DNA from: Candidatus Competibacteraceae bacterium
GTDB lineage: Bacteria; Pseudomonadota; Gammaproteobacteria; Competibacterales; Competibacteraceae
DNA: 59,310 nt
Direction of reading: 5' to 3'
Assembly: GCA_003989075.1 (NCBI GenBank)
Contig: RXIX01000006.1
Coordinates: 1 to 59,310 of the forward strand
Position 1 is the stretch's first letter. Every line of letters starts with the position of its first letter. Position numbers and translations under genes: made by a program. Shown here piece after piece: positions 7,915 through 16,728 of this stretch. Under the pieces are notes generated by a model. It was not told where the DNA came from. It saw nothing but the letters and a program-made list of their open reading frames with translations, and did not search any database.

Positions 7915-10154
7915 CCGGTCTCCTTATCGGGATTCAACGGCTCAACCTGGGGCGCGGAAGCAGGATGCGCGCCGGTGCCATCCTGGTGCAGGGGCAGCCA
8001 GATTGCCACCCGGGCACCACCTTCCGCAGGGGACTCCAACTGAATCCAGCCGCCATGTTCCTCAACGATTTTCTTGACAATCGCTAATCCTAGCCCGGTT
8101 CCCTTGGGTTTGGTAGTCACATAGGGTTCAAAGGCGCTGCCGAGAATCGTGTCGGGGAAGCCCGGTCCATTATCGCGCACGCTCAATTCGACACAGTCGG
8201 CGCCGACGGCGTGCTCGCGACGGGTGGCGATCCACAGGGTCGAGCCCTGGCCGTCACGCATGGCCTCAATGGCGTTCTTGACCAGGTTATGCAGCAACTG
8301 GCGCAGGCGCACCTTGTCGGCGTGGATGCGCAGCGGTTCATCAGCCAGATCAAGGCGGATTTCCACCCCGGCTGGATAGTCGCGATACAGATAGAGCACT
8401 TCGGTGATGAACTCGTTCAGTTCCAGCGGCGCCAGTTGCAGGCGCGGCGGCCGGGCGTATTCATTGAAGGCATCTACCATCTCCTTCATCGCCTGCACCT
8501 GCTGGATGATGGTGTGGGTGCCGCGATCGAGGATCTTGCCCTGTTCGGCATCAAACAGCTTCAGGTACTTGTGGCGGATGCGCTCGGTGGCCAGCTGGAT
8601 CGGCGTCAGCGGGTTCTTGATCTCATGGGCCAGGCGCCGTGCGACCTCGGCCCAGGCCGCATCGCGCTCGGCCCGCACCAGATGGGTAATGTCGTCGAAA
8701 ACGATCACGTGACCGCCGCGCAGGCCGACCGCATCCGGCAGCGCGCTGCCCCGGCACATCAGGATGCGCCGCCCAGCGCCGCTGAACCAGGCAATTTCCT
8801 GGCGCCAGTCACCGCCCTGCGCCATGCGCGGACCGATCGCATCGATCAGGTCCTGCAGCACCGGGTGCTCGGCGATGATGCGCTGGCTGTCGGCGCCGAT
8901 CAGCGCCTGCAGGTCGACGCCGAGAATCTGGCTGGCGGCGGCATTGCTGGTGTTGAGCCGCCCGGCATAATCGATCGTCATCACCCCTGAGGACAGTCGC
9001 GCCAGCACCGTTTCCAGATAGGCGCGCTGGCTTTCCAGCAATTCCTGGCTGCGCTGGGCAATGTCGCGGGCCTGGGCCAGATTGCGGGTCATCTGGTTGA
9101 AGGATTCCACCAGGAAGCCGAGTTCATCGCTGCCGGCGCGCGCTAATTGCTTGTCAAACTGCCCGGCGGCCACCGCCTGAGTGCCGGCGGCCAGATGGCG
9201 CAGCGGCTGCACCAAGCGTCGCGCGGTGTAAAAGGCTGCCCAGAACGCCGCCAGCACCGCCAGCAGCAGCGCCAGCGACAGGGTCAGGGTAAAACTGGCC
9301 TTGAGCGGCGTGCGCAGAAACATCAGACCTTTGTAGCTGTCGACCGCCTCCTGCACCGCGTCACCGAGCAGGCTCAGGCGGTCGGTGACCGGGAACAGGG
9401 CCTGCAGCAGCAGCTTATCGCTGTTCATGCCGCTGACCGGCACCACCACGCGGATATGAAAACCGGCATCGCGCCCCGGCTCCAGGCTGACGTAATTGCG
9501 CCCCTGCTGCACCTGCAGCAGCACGGTATCCGGTGGCGAATTAGGCAGGATGATGCTCGGGTCAGCCGTGGCCGTGGCGACAATGCGCCCGCTGTCATCG
9601 AACAGGGTCAGCTCGTCGGCCTCGCCGATGTCGAGCAGTTCATCCAGGCGCCGGCCGATCTGCTCGCCTTCGCTTTCGGCGATGCTGGTGGCGATACGGG
9701 TGGTCTGGCGCAGCACCGCGCGCATGCGCAGATCCAGCGCCGTGCGACTCAGTTCCAGGGCGTCTTCCAGGCCGCGATCGACGCGCACGTCGAACCAGCT
9801 ATCGATACTGCGCTGCAGGACATGCAGCGAGAAGCCATAGACCATCGCCACCGGGACGATCGCCAGTACCGCGAAGATGGCGGCCAGACGCAGAGTCAGG
9901 CGTGCGCCAGGTACCTGGCGATGGTACAGGCGCAGCAGCCCGACCAGGTTGTAGACAATCAGCGCTGCCAGAGCCGCCAGCCCCAGCGCGCTGACCGGCA
10001 GCAGCCAGAAATACAGCCGTTCAAATTGCACCGCGGCGGTGCTCGCCCAGGCCAGCAACACCAGCAGCACCAGCAGCAGGCCAAACAGCAGCAGCGCCGG
10101 GGTCAGGCCCTGGCCGCGCGCCAGACGCCGGATCAGAGCGGCCATGTGAACCAT
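7911..10154 (-). CDS. ntrY: NtrY-type membrane sensor histidine kinase
   Basis: The 747-residue protein has transmembrane segments at about residues 18-40, 48-72, 85-112 and 290-312, enclosing a periplasmic or extracytoplasmic region of about 175 residues. A HAMP domain (RRLVQPLRHLAAGTQAVA), a PAS domain (about 385-490), a HisKA domain with ARRLAHEIKNPLTPIQLA (phospho-acceptor His) and a HATPase_c domain (NLVKNAIEAM, DNGPGFP, GTGLGLAIVKK) follow. NtrY phosphorylates NtrX; the pair is linked to nitrogen and redox/respiratory control in other proteobacteria. The start lies inside the upstream DUF4390 gene (22-base overlap; ATG 10145 is an alternative), so translation is probably coupled. Confidence 0.93.
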   Translation of the reverse strand: MVHMAALIRRLARGQGLTPALLLFGLLLVLLVLLAWASTAAVQFERLYFWLLPVSALGLAALAALIVYNLVGLLRLYHRQVPGARLTLRLAAIFAVLAIVPVAMVYGFSLHVLQRSIDSWFDVRVDRGLEDALELSRTALDLRMRAVLRQTTRIATSIAESEGEQIGRRLDELLDIGEADELTLFDDSGRIVATATADPSIILPNSPPDTVLLQVQQGRNYVSLEPGRDAGFHIRVVVPVSGMNSDKLLLQALFPVTDRLSLLGDAVQEAVDSYKGLMFLRTPLKASFTLTLSLALLLAVLAAFWAAFYTARRLVQPLRHLAAGTQAVAAGQFDKQLARAGSDELGFLVESFNQMTRNLAQARDIAQRSQELLESQRAYLETVLARLSSGVMTIDYAGRLNTSNAAASQILGVDLQALIGADSQRIIAEHPVLQDLIDAIGPRMAQGGDWRQEIAWFSGAGRRILMCRGSALPDAVGLRGGHVIVFDDITHLVRAERDAAWAEVARRLAHEIKNPLTPIQLATERIRHKYLKLFDAEQGKILDRGTHTIIQQVQAMKEMVDAFNEYARPPRLQLAPLELNEFITEVLYLYRDYPAGVEIRLDLADEPLRIHADKVRLRQLLHNLVKNAIEAMRDGQGSTLWIATRREHAVGADCVELSVRDNGPGFPDTILGSAFEPYVTTKPKGTGLGLAIVKKIVEEHGGWIQLESPAEGGARVAIWLPLHQDGTGAHPASAPQVEPLNPDKETG

Positions 10155-10720
10155 TCGCTGCTCAGACGCCAGTCCTCGGACAGATAGGCAAACAGTCGCA
10201 ACGGTGCCGGCAGCGCCTCCAGATCAAGTCGGACCTGCAGCGCGCCTTCGTAGCGCCCATCAGCCGGCAGCAGACTCTGGTCCAGGAGCGGAAAATCATG
10301 CACCTGACCCATGAACTCCAGCGCCGCACCCAGGGTGGTGAAGCCACGGCGTTCACCGCTATTGAGCGTGTTGACCAGATACTGGCGGCTTAAGGTGTGA
10401 TATTCGAGGCGGAAGCGCTGCGCCAGGGTGTAGACGGTTTCATCCCAGACCCAGGGCCGGCGCCGCCGCACCTCCATCTGCAATTCCACGGTCAACGGAA
10501 CGCCATTGCGCAAGGCGTCTAGAGCCGCATTGCTGAAGCGATATTCAATACTGGCATTCAGACGGTAGACGCCCTGTTCCAGGCGGGTCGAGGCTTCGCG
10601 CACCTCGAAACCCACCGCCCAGGCGCTGCGTATGCCGAGCAGGGCGAGCAGCACCAGCGCGCCGAACAGCACAGCGCCGCTCAGATGGCCAAACCGCTGG
10701 GGAAAGCAGGCAGCGGTCAC
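10133..10720 (-). CDS. DUF4390 exported/membrane-anchored protein
   Basis: The 195-residue protein has one hydrophobic N-terminal segment (about residues 13-35, ending SAWA), so it is either secreted to the periplasm or anchored. The rest is soluble, with the DUF4390 pattern: a VREASTRLEQGVYRLNASIEY strand region, then RRRRPWVWDE, YHTLSRQYLV and a final LSSEWFTWPL. The function is unknown. It starts with GTG overlapping the rsmB stop (GTGA) and runs into ntrY. DUF4390 genes are commonly found just before ntrY-like kinases, which suggests a role in the signal sensed by NtrY (inference). Confidence 0.85.
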   Translation of the reverse strand: MTAACFPQRFGHLSGAVLFGALVLLALLGIRSAWAVGFEVREASTRLEQGVYRLNASIEYRFSNAALDALRNGVPLTVELQMEVRRRRPWVWDETVYTLAQRFRLEYHTLSRQYLVNTLNSGERRGFTTLGAALEFMGQVHDFPLLDQSLLPADGRYEGALQVRLDLEALPAPLRLFAYLSEDWRLSSEWFTWPL

Positions 10721-12036
10721 GATGTTCCGTCCGTGGTCTGCCGCACCAGCACGGCATAGTAAAAGCCGTCCATGCCCGCCGTGCCGGGCAGTATCTGGCG
10801 CCCGTGGTGCAGCGCCCGCCCCCAGTCGGCGACGATCGGCACCTCGCGGGCATCGGCATGCGCGGCGAGAAAGGCGGCGATGACGGCTTCGTTTTCCTGG
10901 CGCAGTACCGAGCAGGTGGCGTACAGCAGCCGGCCACCGGGCCGCAGCAGTGGCCAGAGTGCGGCAAGCAGTTCACCCTGTTGCGTGGCCAGCGCGGCGA
11001 TATCGGTCGCGCGCCGCAGCAGCTTGATATCGGGATGACGGCGGATCACACCACTGGCCGAGCAGGGCGCGTCGAGCAGGATGCGGTCATAGGGCTGGCC
11101 GTCCCACCAGCCGGCCGGCGCGCGGGCATCGCCGACCAGCAGCGTGGCACTCAGGCCCAGGCGCTGCAGATTGGCCCGCACCCGTTCCAGGCGCGCCGGG
11201 TCCTGGTCCAGGGCAGTCAGCTTCAGATCGGAAACCTGTTCCAGCAGATGCCCGGTCTTGCCGCCAGGCGCGGCGCAGGCATCCAGCACCCGCTGACCGG
11301 GTTCGGCGGCAAGCAGCGGCGCGGCCAGTTGCGCGGCGGCATCCTGCACCGAAACCGCGCCTGTGGCGAAGCCCGGCAGCGTGAGCGGCTCAACCGGCTC
11401 GTCCAGAATCAAGGCACTGTCAACGCCCGCGACCGGCGCAGCGCGATGTCCGGATGCGGCGAGCAGCGCCTGATAATCGGCGCGGCTGTGCTGGCGGGTG
11501 TTGATCCGCAGGGTGAATGGTGGCCGGGCATTGTTGGCAGCGACCAGATCGGGCCAGTCGTCCGGCCAGTCCCGGCGCAGGCATTGCAGCAGCCAGCGCG
11601 GGTGCGCGGTTTGCGCGTCCTCGCGGGTCGCCAGGGCCGCAGTCAGTTCAGCACGCCGGCGCACAGCATTGCGCAGCAGTGCATTACTCAAACCCACCGC
11701 CCAGGGACGCTGCAGGGTATGCGCGGCGGCTACGGTTTCGGCAACGGCGGCGTGCTCGGGCATGCGCAGATGCCAGAGCTGATACAGGCCCACCAGCAGC
11801 AGGGCGCGCACCGTGTGTTCACCGGGCGCCAGCGGTCGCTGCAGCAGCAGATCCAGCAGTGCCTGCAACTGCGGCTGCCAGCGGCATACGCCATAGCAGA
11901 GTTCCTGCAGCAGGCCGCGATCGCGTGGTGTGGTCCGCGCCAGCGCCGGTGGCAGCACGCTGGCCAATGACTGGCCCTCGCCGAGTACCGCGGCCAGGGT
12001 CCGGGCCGCCAGCGCGCGCATGTTAGCCGCGCTCAT
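10717..12036 (-). CDS. rsmB: 16S rRNA (cytosine(967)-C(5))-methyltransferase RsmB
   Basis: The 439-residue protein has a NusB-like N-terminal RNA-binding domain (about residues 5-140, with [13 protein letters not shown]) and a C-terminal Fmu/SAM methyltransferase domain. [18 protein letters not shown] is the SAM site, DAPCSASG holds one conserved Cys, and [12 protein letters not shown] holds the catalytic Cys near residue 375. It methylates C967 of 16S rRNA. Start and stop both overlap neighbours by four bases (ATGA with fmt, GTGA with DUF4390), showing tight operon coupling. The length is close to E. coli RsmB (429). Confidence 0.96.
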   Translation of the reverse strand: MSAANMRALAARTLAAVLGEGQSLASVLPPALARTTPRDRGLLQELCYGVCRWQPQLQALLDLLLQRPLAPGEHTVRALLLVGLYQLWHLRMPEHAAVAETVAAAHTLQRPWAVGLSNALLRNAVRRRAELTAALATREDAQTAHPRWLLQCLRRDWPDDWPDLVAANNARPPFTLRINTRQHSRADYQALLAASGHRAAPVAGVDSALILDEPVEPLTLPGFATGAVSVQDAAAQLAAPLLAAEPGQRVLDACAAPGGKTGHLLEQVSDLKLTALDQDPARLERVRANLQRLGLSATLLVGDARAPAGWWDGQPYDRILLDAPCSASGVIRRHPDIKLLRRATDIAALATQQGELLAALWPLLRPGGRLLYATCSVLRQENEAVIAAFLAAHADAREVPIVADWGRALHHGRQILPGTAGMDGFYYAVLVRQTTDGTS

Positions 12037-12986
12037 GCCATCCCGCCCAGACGCCGGCCCAGCAATCGGCGGGCATTCAGGAACGCCGCTGCCGGCTGCG
12101 GGCGGCCGCCGGGCAGTTGCAGTTCCAGCAGATGCAGTACGCCGGCACCGGTGGCTACCACGATGGATTCGCGGGTTTCCCGCAGCACCGTACCCGGGGG
12201 CGCGCTGCTGCCTTCATCCTCGGCGCGAGCCCGCCAGATGCGCAGCATCAGGCCATCATCGAGCGGCGTCTGCGCCACCGGCGCCGGGTTGAAGGCCAGC
12301 ACCTGCCGTTCCAGATCCAGAGCGGGCCGCGACCAGTCCAGGGTTGCTTCGGCCTTATCGATCTTGGCCGCGTAGATGGCCAGGGTGGCGTCCTGCGGTT
12401 CCGGCTGGAGGTGACCGGCCAGCAGCGCCGGCAGCACCGCCAGCAGAGTTTCGGCACCGAGCACGGCCAGACGCTCCTGCAGCGCGCCGGCGGTCGTGCC
12501 GCGCGCGATCGGACAGGCGGCGCGGGCGTACACCGGCCCAGTATCAAGACCGGCTTCCATGTGCATGATGCACACGCCGCTTTCGGCATCACCGGCCAGC
12601 AGGGCGCGCTGAATCGGCGCCGCACCGCGCCAGCGCGGCAGCAGCGAGGCATGGACATTGATACAACCCAGCCGGGGGATGGCCAGCACCGCCGGCGGTA
12701 GAATCAGGCCATAGGCCGCCACCACCAGCAGGTCCGGGGCCAGCGCCGCCAGTTCAGCCTGCACAGCGGCATCGCGCAGAGTGATCGGCTGATGGACCGG
12801 CAGGGCGGCGGCCAGCGCATGCTGCTTGACCGGACTTGGGCGCGGCTGACGACCCCGGCCCGCGGGCCGGTCGGGCTGGGTATAAACTGCGCTGAGTGGA
12901 TACCCGGCCCGCAGCAGGGCATCCAGGCTGGGCACGGCGAATTCGGGGGTGCCGGCAAAAAGCAGGCGCGGCGGAGAGCTCATCAT
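12033..12986 (-). CDS. fmt: Methionyl-tRNA formyltransferase
   Basis: The 317-residue protein formylates initiator Met-tRNA using 10-formyl-tetrahydrofolate. [18 protein letters not shown] opens the formyl-transferase domain. [19 protein letters not shown] carries the catalytic Asn and His, and [11 protein letters not shown] carries the catalytic Asp. The C-terminal oligonucleotide-binding domain covers about residues 207-310. The length matches E. coli Fmt (315). It sits 85 bases after def, the classic def-fmt pairing, and overlaps rsmB. The start could also be the second ATG, 3 bases later. Confidence 0.97.
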   Translation of the reverse strand: MMSSPPRLLFAGTPEFAVPSLDALLRAGYPLSAVYTQPDRPAGRGRQPRPSPVKQHALAAALPVHQPITLRDAAVQAELAALAPDLLVVAAYGLILPPAVLAIPRLGCINVHASLLPRWRGAAPIQRALLAGDAESGVCIMHMEAGLDTGPVYARAACPIARGTTAGALQERLAVLGAETLLAVLPALLAGHLQPEPQDATLAIYAAKIDKAEATLDWSRPALDLERQVLAFNPAPVAQTPLDDGLMLRIWRARAEDEGSSAPPGTVLRETRESIVVATGAGVLHLLELQLPGGRPQPAAAFLNARRLLGRRLGGMA

Positions 12987-13071
12987 ACGGGTATCAGTTC
13001 AGGCGCAGCCCGGATGGCCGGGTCGCCGGTGAAGCGGCCGGGCCGGCCGCGGTGGCAGCGGCGCCCATCAA

Positions 13072-13584
13072 TCAGGACGCGCGCGATTCATGACGGGACT
13101 GCTTTTCCAGCTTCTTGCGAATCCGTTCGCGTTTGAGTGTCGATAGATAATCGACGAACAGCCGGCCATCCAGGTGATCCAGTTCATGCTGGATGCACAC
13201 CGCCAGCAGGCCGCTGGCGTCGATTTCAAAGGCATCGCCTCTGCGATCCAGAGCGCTGACCCGCACCCGCTGGGCGCGGCGCACCGTCTCATAAAAGCCC
13301 GGCACTGACAGACAGCCCTCCTCCATGTCATCCTCACCCTCGCGTTCCAACAGGGTAGGATTGATCAGCACCAGCGGCTGATTCTTGGCGTCGGATACGT
13401 CGATAACGATGATCCGGCGCTGGACGTTCACCTGGGTCGCCGCCAGACCGATACCCGGCGCCGCATACATGGTTTCGAGCATGTCGTCGACCAGGGTGCG
13501 CACGCTGTCGTCAACCGTTTCAACCGGCAGCGCGGATTTGCGCAGGCGCGGATCGGGAAAATGCAGGATGGTCAATTGTGACAT
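13072..13584 (-). CDS. def: Peptide deformylase
   Basis: The 170-residue enzyme removes the N-formyl group from nascent proteins. All three metal/active-site motifs are intact: GIGLAATQV (near residue 44), EGCLSVPG (near 90, Cys is a metal ligand) and QHELDHLDG (near 132, two His ligands and the catalytic Glu). ATG 13584 is preceded by GGAG at 6 bases; the frame is open 57 bases further upstream but that part is not family-like. It is the first gene of the minus-strand operon that ends with trkA, facing the LysM gene. Confidence 0.97.
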   Translation of the reverse strand: MSQLTILHFPDPRLRKSALPVETVDDSVRTLVDDMLETMYAAPGIGLAATQVNVQRRIIVIDVSDAKNQPLVLINPTLLEREGEDDMEEGCLSVPGFYETVRRAQRVRVSALDRRGDAFEIDASGLLAVCIQHELDHLDGRLFVDYLSTLKRERIRKKLEKQSRHESRAS

Positions 13585-13670
13585 TGGCGACTCCGTGGGT
13601 GCCCCGCTCAATGAGGCAGCAGTTAGCCGATTGGAAATCATACGAGAAACCCGCGCGCGGCGGCTATACT

Positions 13671-13698
13671 TTGCGCGATGGCAGCGATTCGCTACACT
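13671..13698 (+). promoter_or_regulatory. Possible sigma-70 promoter of the LysM-dprA genes
   Basis: In the def/LysM divergent gap there is TTGCGC, a 16-base spacer and TACACT, ending 33 bases before the LysM ATG. A second -10-like TATACT lies at 13665-13670. The match is moderate and no start site is known. Confidence 0.35.
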
Positions 13699-13731
13699 CC
13701 CGCCCGCTTCTCCGGAGGATGAGCAAGGACC

Positions 13732-14895
13732 ATGAACACCCCGCGTTCCTCAAGGCCCCTTGGACCGGCTCTGTCGCTGGCGCTCGTGGTTCTGCTTGGC
13801 GCCTGCGCCCAGAATCCAGCGGCCACCGATGCTGCCGGCACACCCGGCGCGGCCGAGCCACCACCCCCACTGGGCGCCAGCGCTGCCGCGCCGACTCCGC
13901 CCGCCACAGCACCGACCGCTGCCAGCGAAGCCGTGGCTGTGCGTCCGGATCGCCCCGAGACCTACACGGTGGCGCCAGGTGATACCCTGTGGAGCATCGC
14001 TGCACGCTTCCTGAAAAAACCCTGGCAGTGGCGTGAGATCTGGCGCCAGAATCCACAACTGCGCAATCCTAACCGCATCTATCCGGGCGATGTGCTGCGC
14101 TTCAGCTACACCGCCGACGGCCAGCCGCAATTGCAGGTAGCCGAGCGCGAGGACGTGCCGCTGCTCAAGCTGTCGCCGCAGGTGCGCGCCGAGGCGCTCA
14201 CCCAGCCGATCCCGCCGGTACCGCGTGACGCCATCGATTCCTTCCTGACCCGGGCGCAGATCCTCAGCGAGCGCGAGTGGCAGCAGATGCCCTACATCAT
14301 CGCTGACGACGAGAATCAGGTGGTCTATACGAACCGCGACCGGGTTTATGCCCGCGGTGCTCTGTTCGACCAGCCGCGCTATCAGGTGTTCCGCCCCGGC
14401 GAGGCGCTGCTCGACCCCGGTTCCGGCCAATCTCTGGGCGTCGCCGGCCTGTATCTGGGCGTGGCGGTGCTGGAACGCGACGAGGACCCGGCCAGCTTCC
14501 TGCTCAGCGAGGTGATCGGCCCGGTGCGTGCCGGCGACCGGCTGCTGCCGGTTGACGAGGAGCGTGAGCTGTACAACTTCGAACCACATCCGGTGCCGCC
14601 CGATACCGAGGGCCTCATCATCGCCAAGCTCGATCCCGATGTGACGCAGATCACCCAGTACAGCAGCGTTATCGTCAATCTCGGCGCCCAGGAAGGCATG
14701 GAGCCGGGCCATGTGCTGGCTATCTACGGTAAGCCGCGCACGGTTGTCGATCCGATCTCCGGAAATGATGTGCAATTGCCCGGCGAACGCGCCGGGCTGC
14801 TGATGCTGTACAAGATCCACGATCTGGTCAGCTACGCTCTGGTGATGCAGGCCGAACGCGCTATCCGCATGAATGATCGGGTGACGACGCCCTGA
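13732..14895 (+). CDS. LysM-domain lipoprotein
   Basis: The 387-residue protein has a lipoprotein signal peptide with lipobox LLGAC (Cys near residue 25), a Pro/Ala-rich linker to about residue 70 and one LysM domain ([18 protein letters not shown] to IYPGDVLRF, about 78-127). The remaining 260 residues form the conserved domain of the PA0020-like family ([19 protein letters not shown]). It probably binds peptidoglycan glycan strands from a lipid anchor. The same gene lies between def and dprA in Pseudomonas. A start RBS AAGGA is 2-3 bases before ATG; GGAGG further upstream at 13713-13717 may serve instead. Its stop overlaps the inferred dprA start. Confidence 0.92.
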   Translation: MNTPRSSRPLGPALSLALVVLLGACAQNPAATDAAGTPGAAEPPPPLGASAAAPTPPATAPTAASEAVAVRPDRPETYTVAPGDTLWSIAARFLKKPWQWREIWRQNPQLRNPNRIYPGDVLRFSYTADGQPQLQVAEREDVPLLKLSPQVRAEALTQPIPPVPRDAIDSFLTRAQILSEREWQQMPYIIADDENQVVYTNRDRVYARGALFDQPRYQVFRPGEALLDPGSGQSLGVAGLYLGVAVLERDEDPASFLLSEVIGPVRAGDRLLPVDEERELYNFEPHPVPPDTEGLIIAKLDPDVTQITQYSSVIVNLGAQEGMEPGHVLAIYGKPRTVVDPISGNDVQLPGERAGLLMLYKIHDLVSYALVMQAERAIRMNDRVTTP

Positions 14896-16049
14896 ACCGT
14901 TACGTTTCCCCGCCCGCCGGCGACCCGGCCTGGCTGCTGGCTTTGCTGCGCGCGCCCGGCATCGGCCCGGCGCGCTTTGCCCGGCTGCTGGAATCCTTTG
15001 GTTCGGCCGAGGCGGTGTTTGCCGCTGACCGCGACGCCCAGCGTCAGGCTGGCGCGCCCCCGGCAGCGCTGGATTATCTGCAGGCGCCCGACTGGAGCCA
15101 GGTTGAACTGGATCTGGCCTGGTTGCGCCGGCCGGATAACTATCTGCTCGACCGCAGCGATCCGCGCTATCCGCCGCTGCTGCAGCAGATCGATTACCCG
15201 CCGCCGCTGCTGTTCGTGCATGGCGACCTGGACAGTCTGCGGGCGCCGCAACTGGCCATGGTCGGCACCCGCAACCCGACGCCCGGCGGGGCCGAGATTG
15301 CCTGGGAGTTTGCTGCCCACCTCGCCGGTGCCGGTCTGCTGATCACCAGTGGCCTGGCCCTGGGCATCGACGCTGCCGCGCATCAGGGCGCCCTGGACAG
15401 CGGCGGGCGCACCATCGCGGTGATGGGCACCAGCCTGGATCGGGTCTATCCGGCCCGGCACCGTGATCTGGCCCACGCCATCGCCGAACGCGGCGCGCTG
15501 GTTTCGGAACTGCCGACCGGCACGCCGCCGACTGCAGAAAACTTCCCGCAGCGCAATCGCCTGATCAGCGGCCTGGCGCTGGGCGTGCTGGTGGTGGAGG
15601 CCGCAACCCGCAGTGGCTCCCTGATCACCGCGCGCCTGGCACTCGACCAGGGCCGCGAGGTGTTCGCCATTCCCGGTTCGATTCACAACCCGCTCGCCAA
15701 GGGCTGTCACGCCCTGATCCGGCAGGGCACGGCCAAGCTGGTAGAAGCCGCTGATCAGATTCTGGAGGAACTCGGTGCCTTGGCCGCGCTGACCAGCGGC
15801 GCGCCGCTCACAGCGCCTGATCGTACCCCATCCGCGCCGTCTGCAGCCGCATGCGCAGCGCCGGAAACGCTCGATGAAGACTACCGTCAACTGCTTGTGG
15901 CCATGGGGGAACAGCCTGCGGGCGTTGATCTCCTGGTGGAACGCTGCGGATTGACGGCGGAAGTGGTTTCCTCCATGCTGCTGATGCTGGAGCTGAAAGG
16001 CCATGTGGCGGCTGTTCCGGGCGGCGTTTACCGGCGCCTGCACGTCTGA
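14892..16049 (+). CDS. dprA: DNA-processing protein DprA (Smf)
   Basis: The 385-residue protein loads RecA on incoming single-stranded DNA during transformation. The Rossmann-like core is intact: LAMVGTRNPTPGG, ITSGLALGIDAAAHQGAL, FPQRNRLISGL and VVEA, with a C-terminal winged-helix domain (about 310-385). The start is unusual. The reading frame has no ATG or GTG near its N-terminus. It is open from 14877, and conserved sequence (AWLLALLRAPGIGPARF) begins before the first TTG at 14943. CTG 14892 overlaps the LysM stop as CTGA and would give a complete N-terminus. TTG 14943 is the conservative alternative, losing 17 residues. Confidence 0.85.
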   Translation: MNRYVSPPAGDPAWLLALLRAPGIGPARFARLLESFGSAEAVFAADRDAQRQAGAPPAALDYLQAPDWSQVELDLAWLRRPDNYLLDRSDPRYPPLLQQIDYPPPLLFVHGDLDSLRAPQLAMVGTRNPTPGGAEIAWEFAAHLAGAGLLITSGLALGIDAAAHQGALDSGGRTIAVMGTSLDRVYPARHRDLAHAIAERGALVSELPTGTPPTAENFPQRNRLISGLALGVLVVEAATRSGSLITARLALDQGREVFAIPGSIHNPLAKGCHALIRQGTAKLVEAADQILEELGALAALTSGAPLTAPDRTPSAPSAAACAAPETLDEDYRQLLVAMGEQPAGVDLLVERCGLTAEVVSSMLLMLELKGHVAAVPGGVYRRLHV

Positions 16050-16078
16050 ACCCCCCCCATCGCCTATCGCGCGCCCGC

Positions 16079-16104
16079 GCCCCTGCCGCAAGGCCGGGGC
16101 TTTT
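16079..16104 (+). terminator. Rho-independent terminator-like hairpin after dprA
   Basis: GCCCC, one mismatch, GCC, a GCAA tetraloop, GGC and GGGGC are followed by TTTT. A GNRA loop with a U run is a good terminator shape. It separates dprA from smg, 25 bases before the smg ATG, so it could also attenuate read-through. Confidence 0.6.
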
Positions 16105-16128
16105 GCATTTGCGAAGCGAGCACTATTA

Positions 16129-16596
16129 ATGAAAGAAAACGTGTTGGACGTGCTGATGTACCTGTTCCAGAACTACATGGACGATGCGGAAACCGACCCC
16201 GACCGGGAATCCATCCAGACCGAGCTGCTCGCCGCCGGTTTTCCCTCGCGGGAGATTCAGCAGGCTTTTGAATGGCTTGATGGCCTGATTGAGCGCCCGG
16301 ACGCGCCGATGCCGGTCCATGCCGGTTCCTGCCGCATCTATATTGAACAGGAACTGGACCGACTCAATACCGAATGCCGCGGGTTCCTGCTGTTCCTGGA
16401 GCATGGCGGCGTGATTAACCTGGAAACCCGCGAGCTGATCATTGACCGGGTCATGGCGCTGGAAACTGAAGAACTCAGCCTGCATCAACTCAAATGGATC
16501 ATCCTGATGGTGCTGTTCAACCAGCCCGGCCAGGAAGAAGCCTACGCCTGGATGGAAGACCTGGTATTCGACGACGCGCCCAGCTACCTGCACTAA
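16129..16596 (+). CDS. smg: Smg family protein (DUF494)
   Basis: The 155-residue protein matches the Smg/DUF494 family along its length: MKENVLDVLMYLFQNYMDD at the start, then EIQQAFEWLDGL, FLEHGGVINLETRELIIDR and a conserved end WIILMVLFNQPGQEEAYAWME. The function is unknown. The gene is regularly found between dprA and topA in beta- and gammaproteobacteria, as here. ATG 16129 starts exactly at the family N-terminus; the frame is open upstream but carries no family sequence. Confidence 0.93.
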   Translation: MKENVLDVLMYLFQNYMDDAETDPDRESIQTELLAAGFPSREIQQAFEWLDGLIERPDAPMPVHAGSCRIYIEQELDRLNTECRGFLLFLEHGGVINLETRELIIDRVMALETEELSLHQLKWIILMVLFNQPGQEEAYAWMEDLVFDDAPSYLH

Positions 16597-16728
16597 GCGA
16601 TCCAGAATTTTCCGGGCCCTCTCTTCGGAATTCCCGTCCCTGCGGCGGGTCCTAGCGGAGGACGCCGTCATCGCGGCCGGGATACCGCCGCGGCGCCCTT
16701 TCCCTACCCAGCTACCCGCAACACGGTC

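Noticed and set aside
16597-16728. Possible terminator or promoter between smg and topA
   Set aside because: An imperfect GAATTTTCCG / CGGAATTC inverted repeat is present but has no T run and no clear -10/-35 pair.
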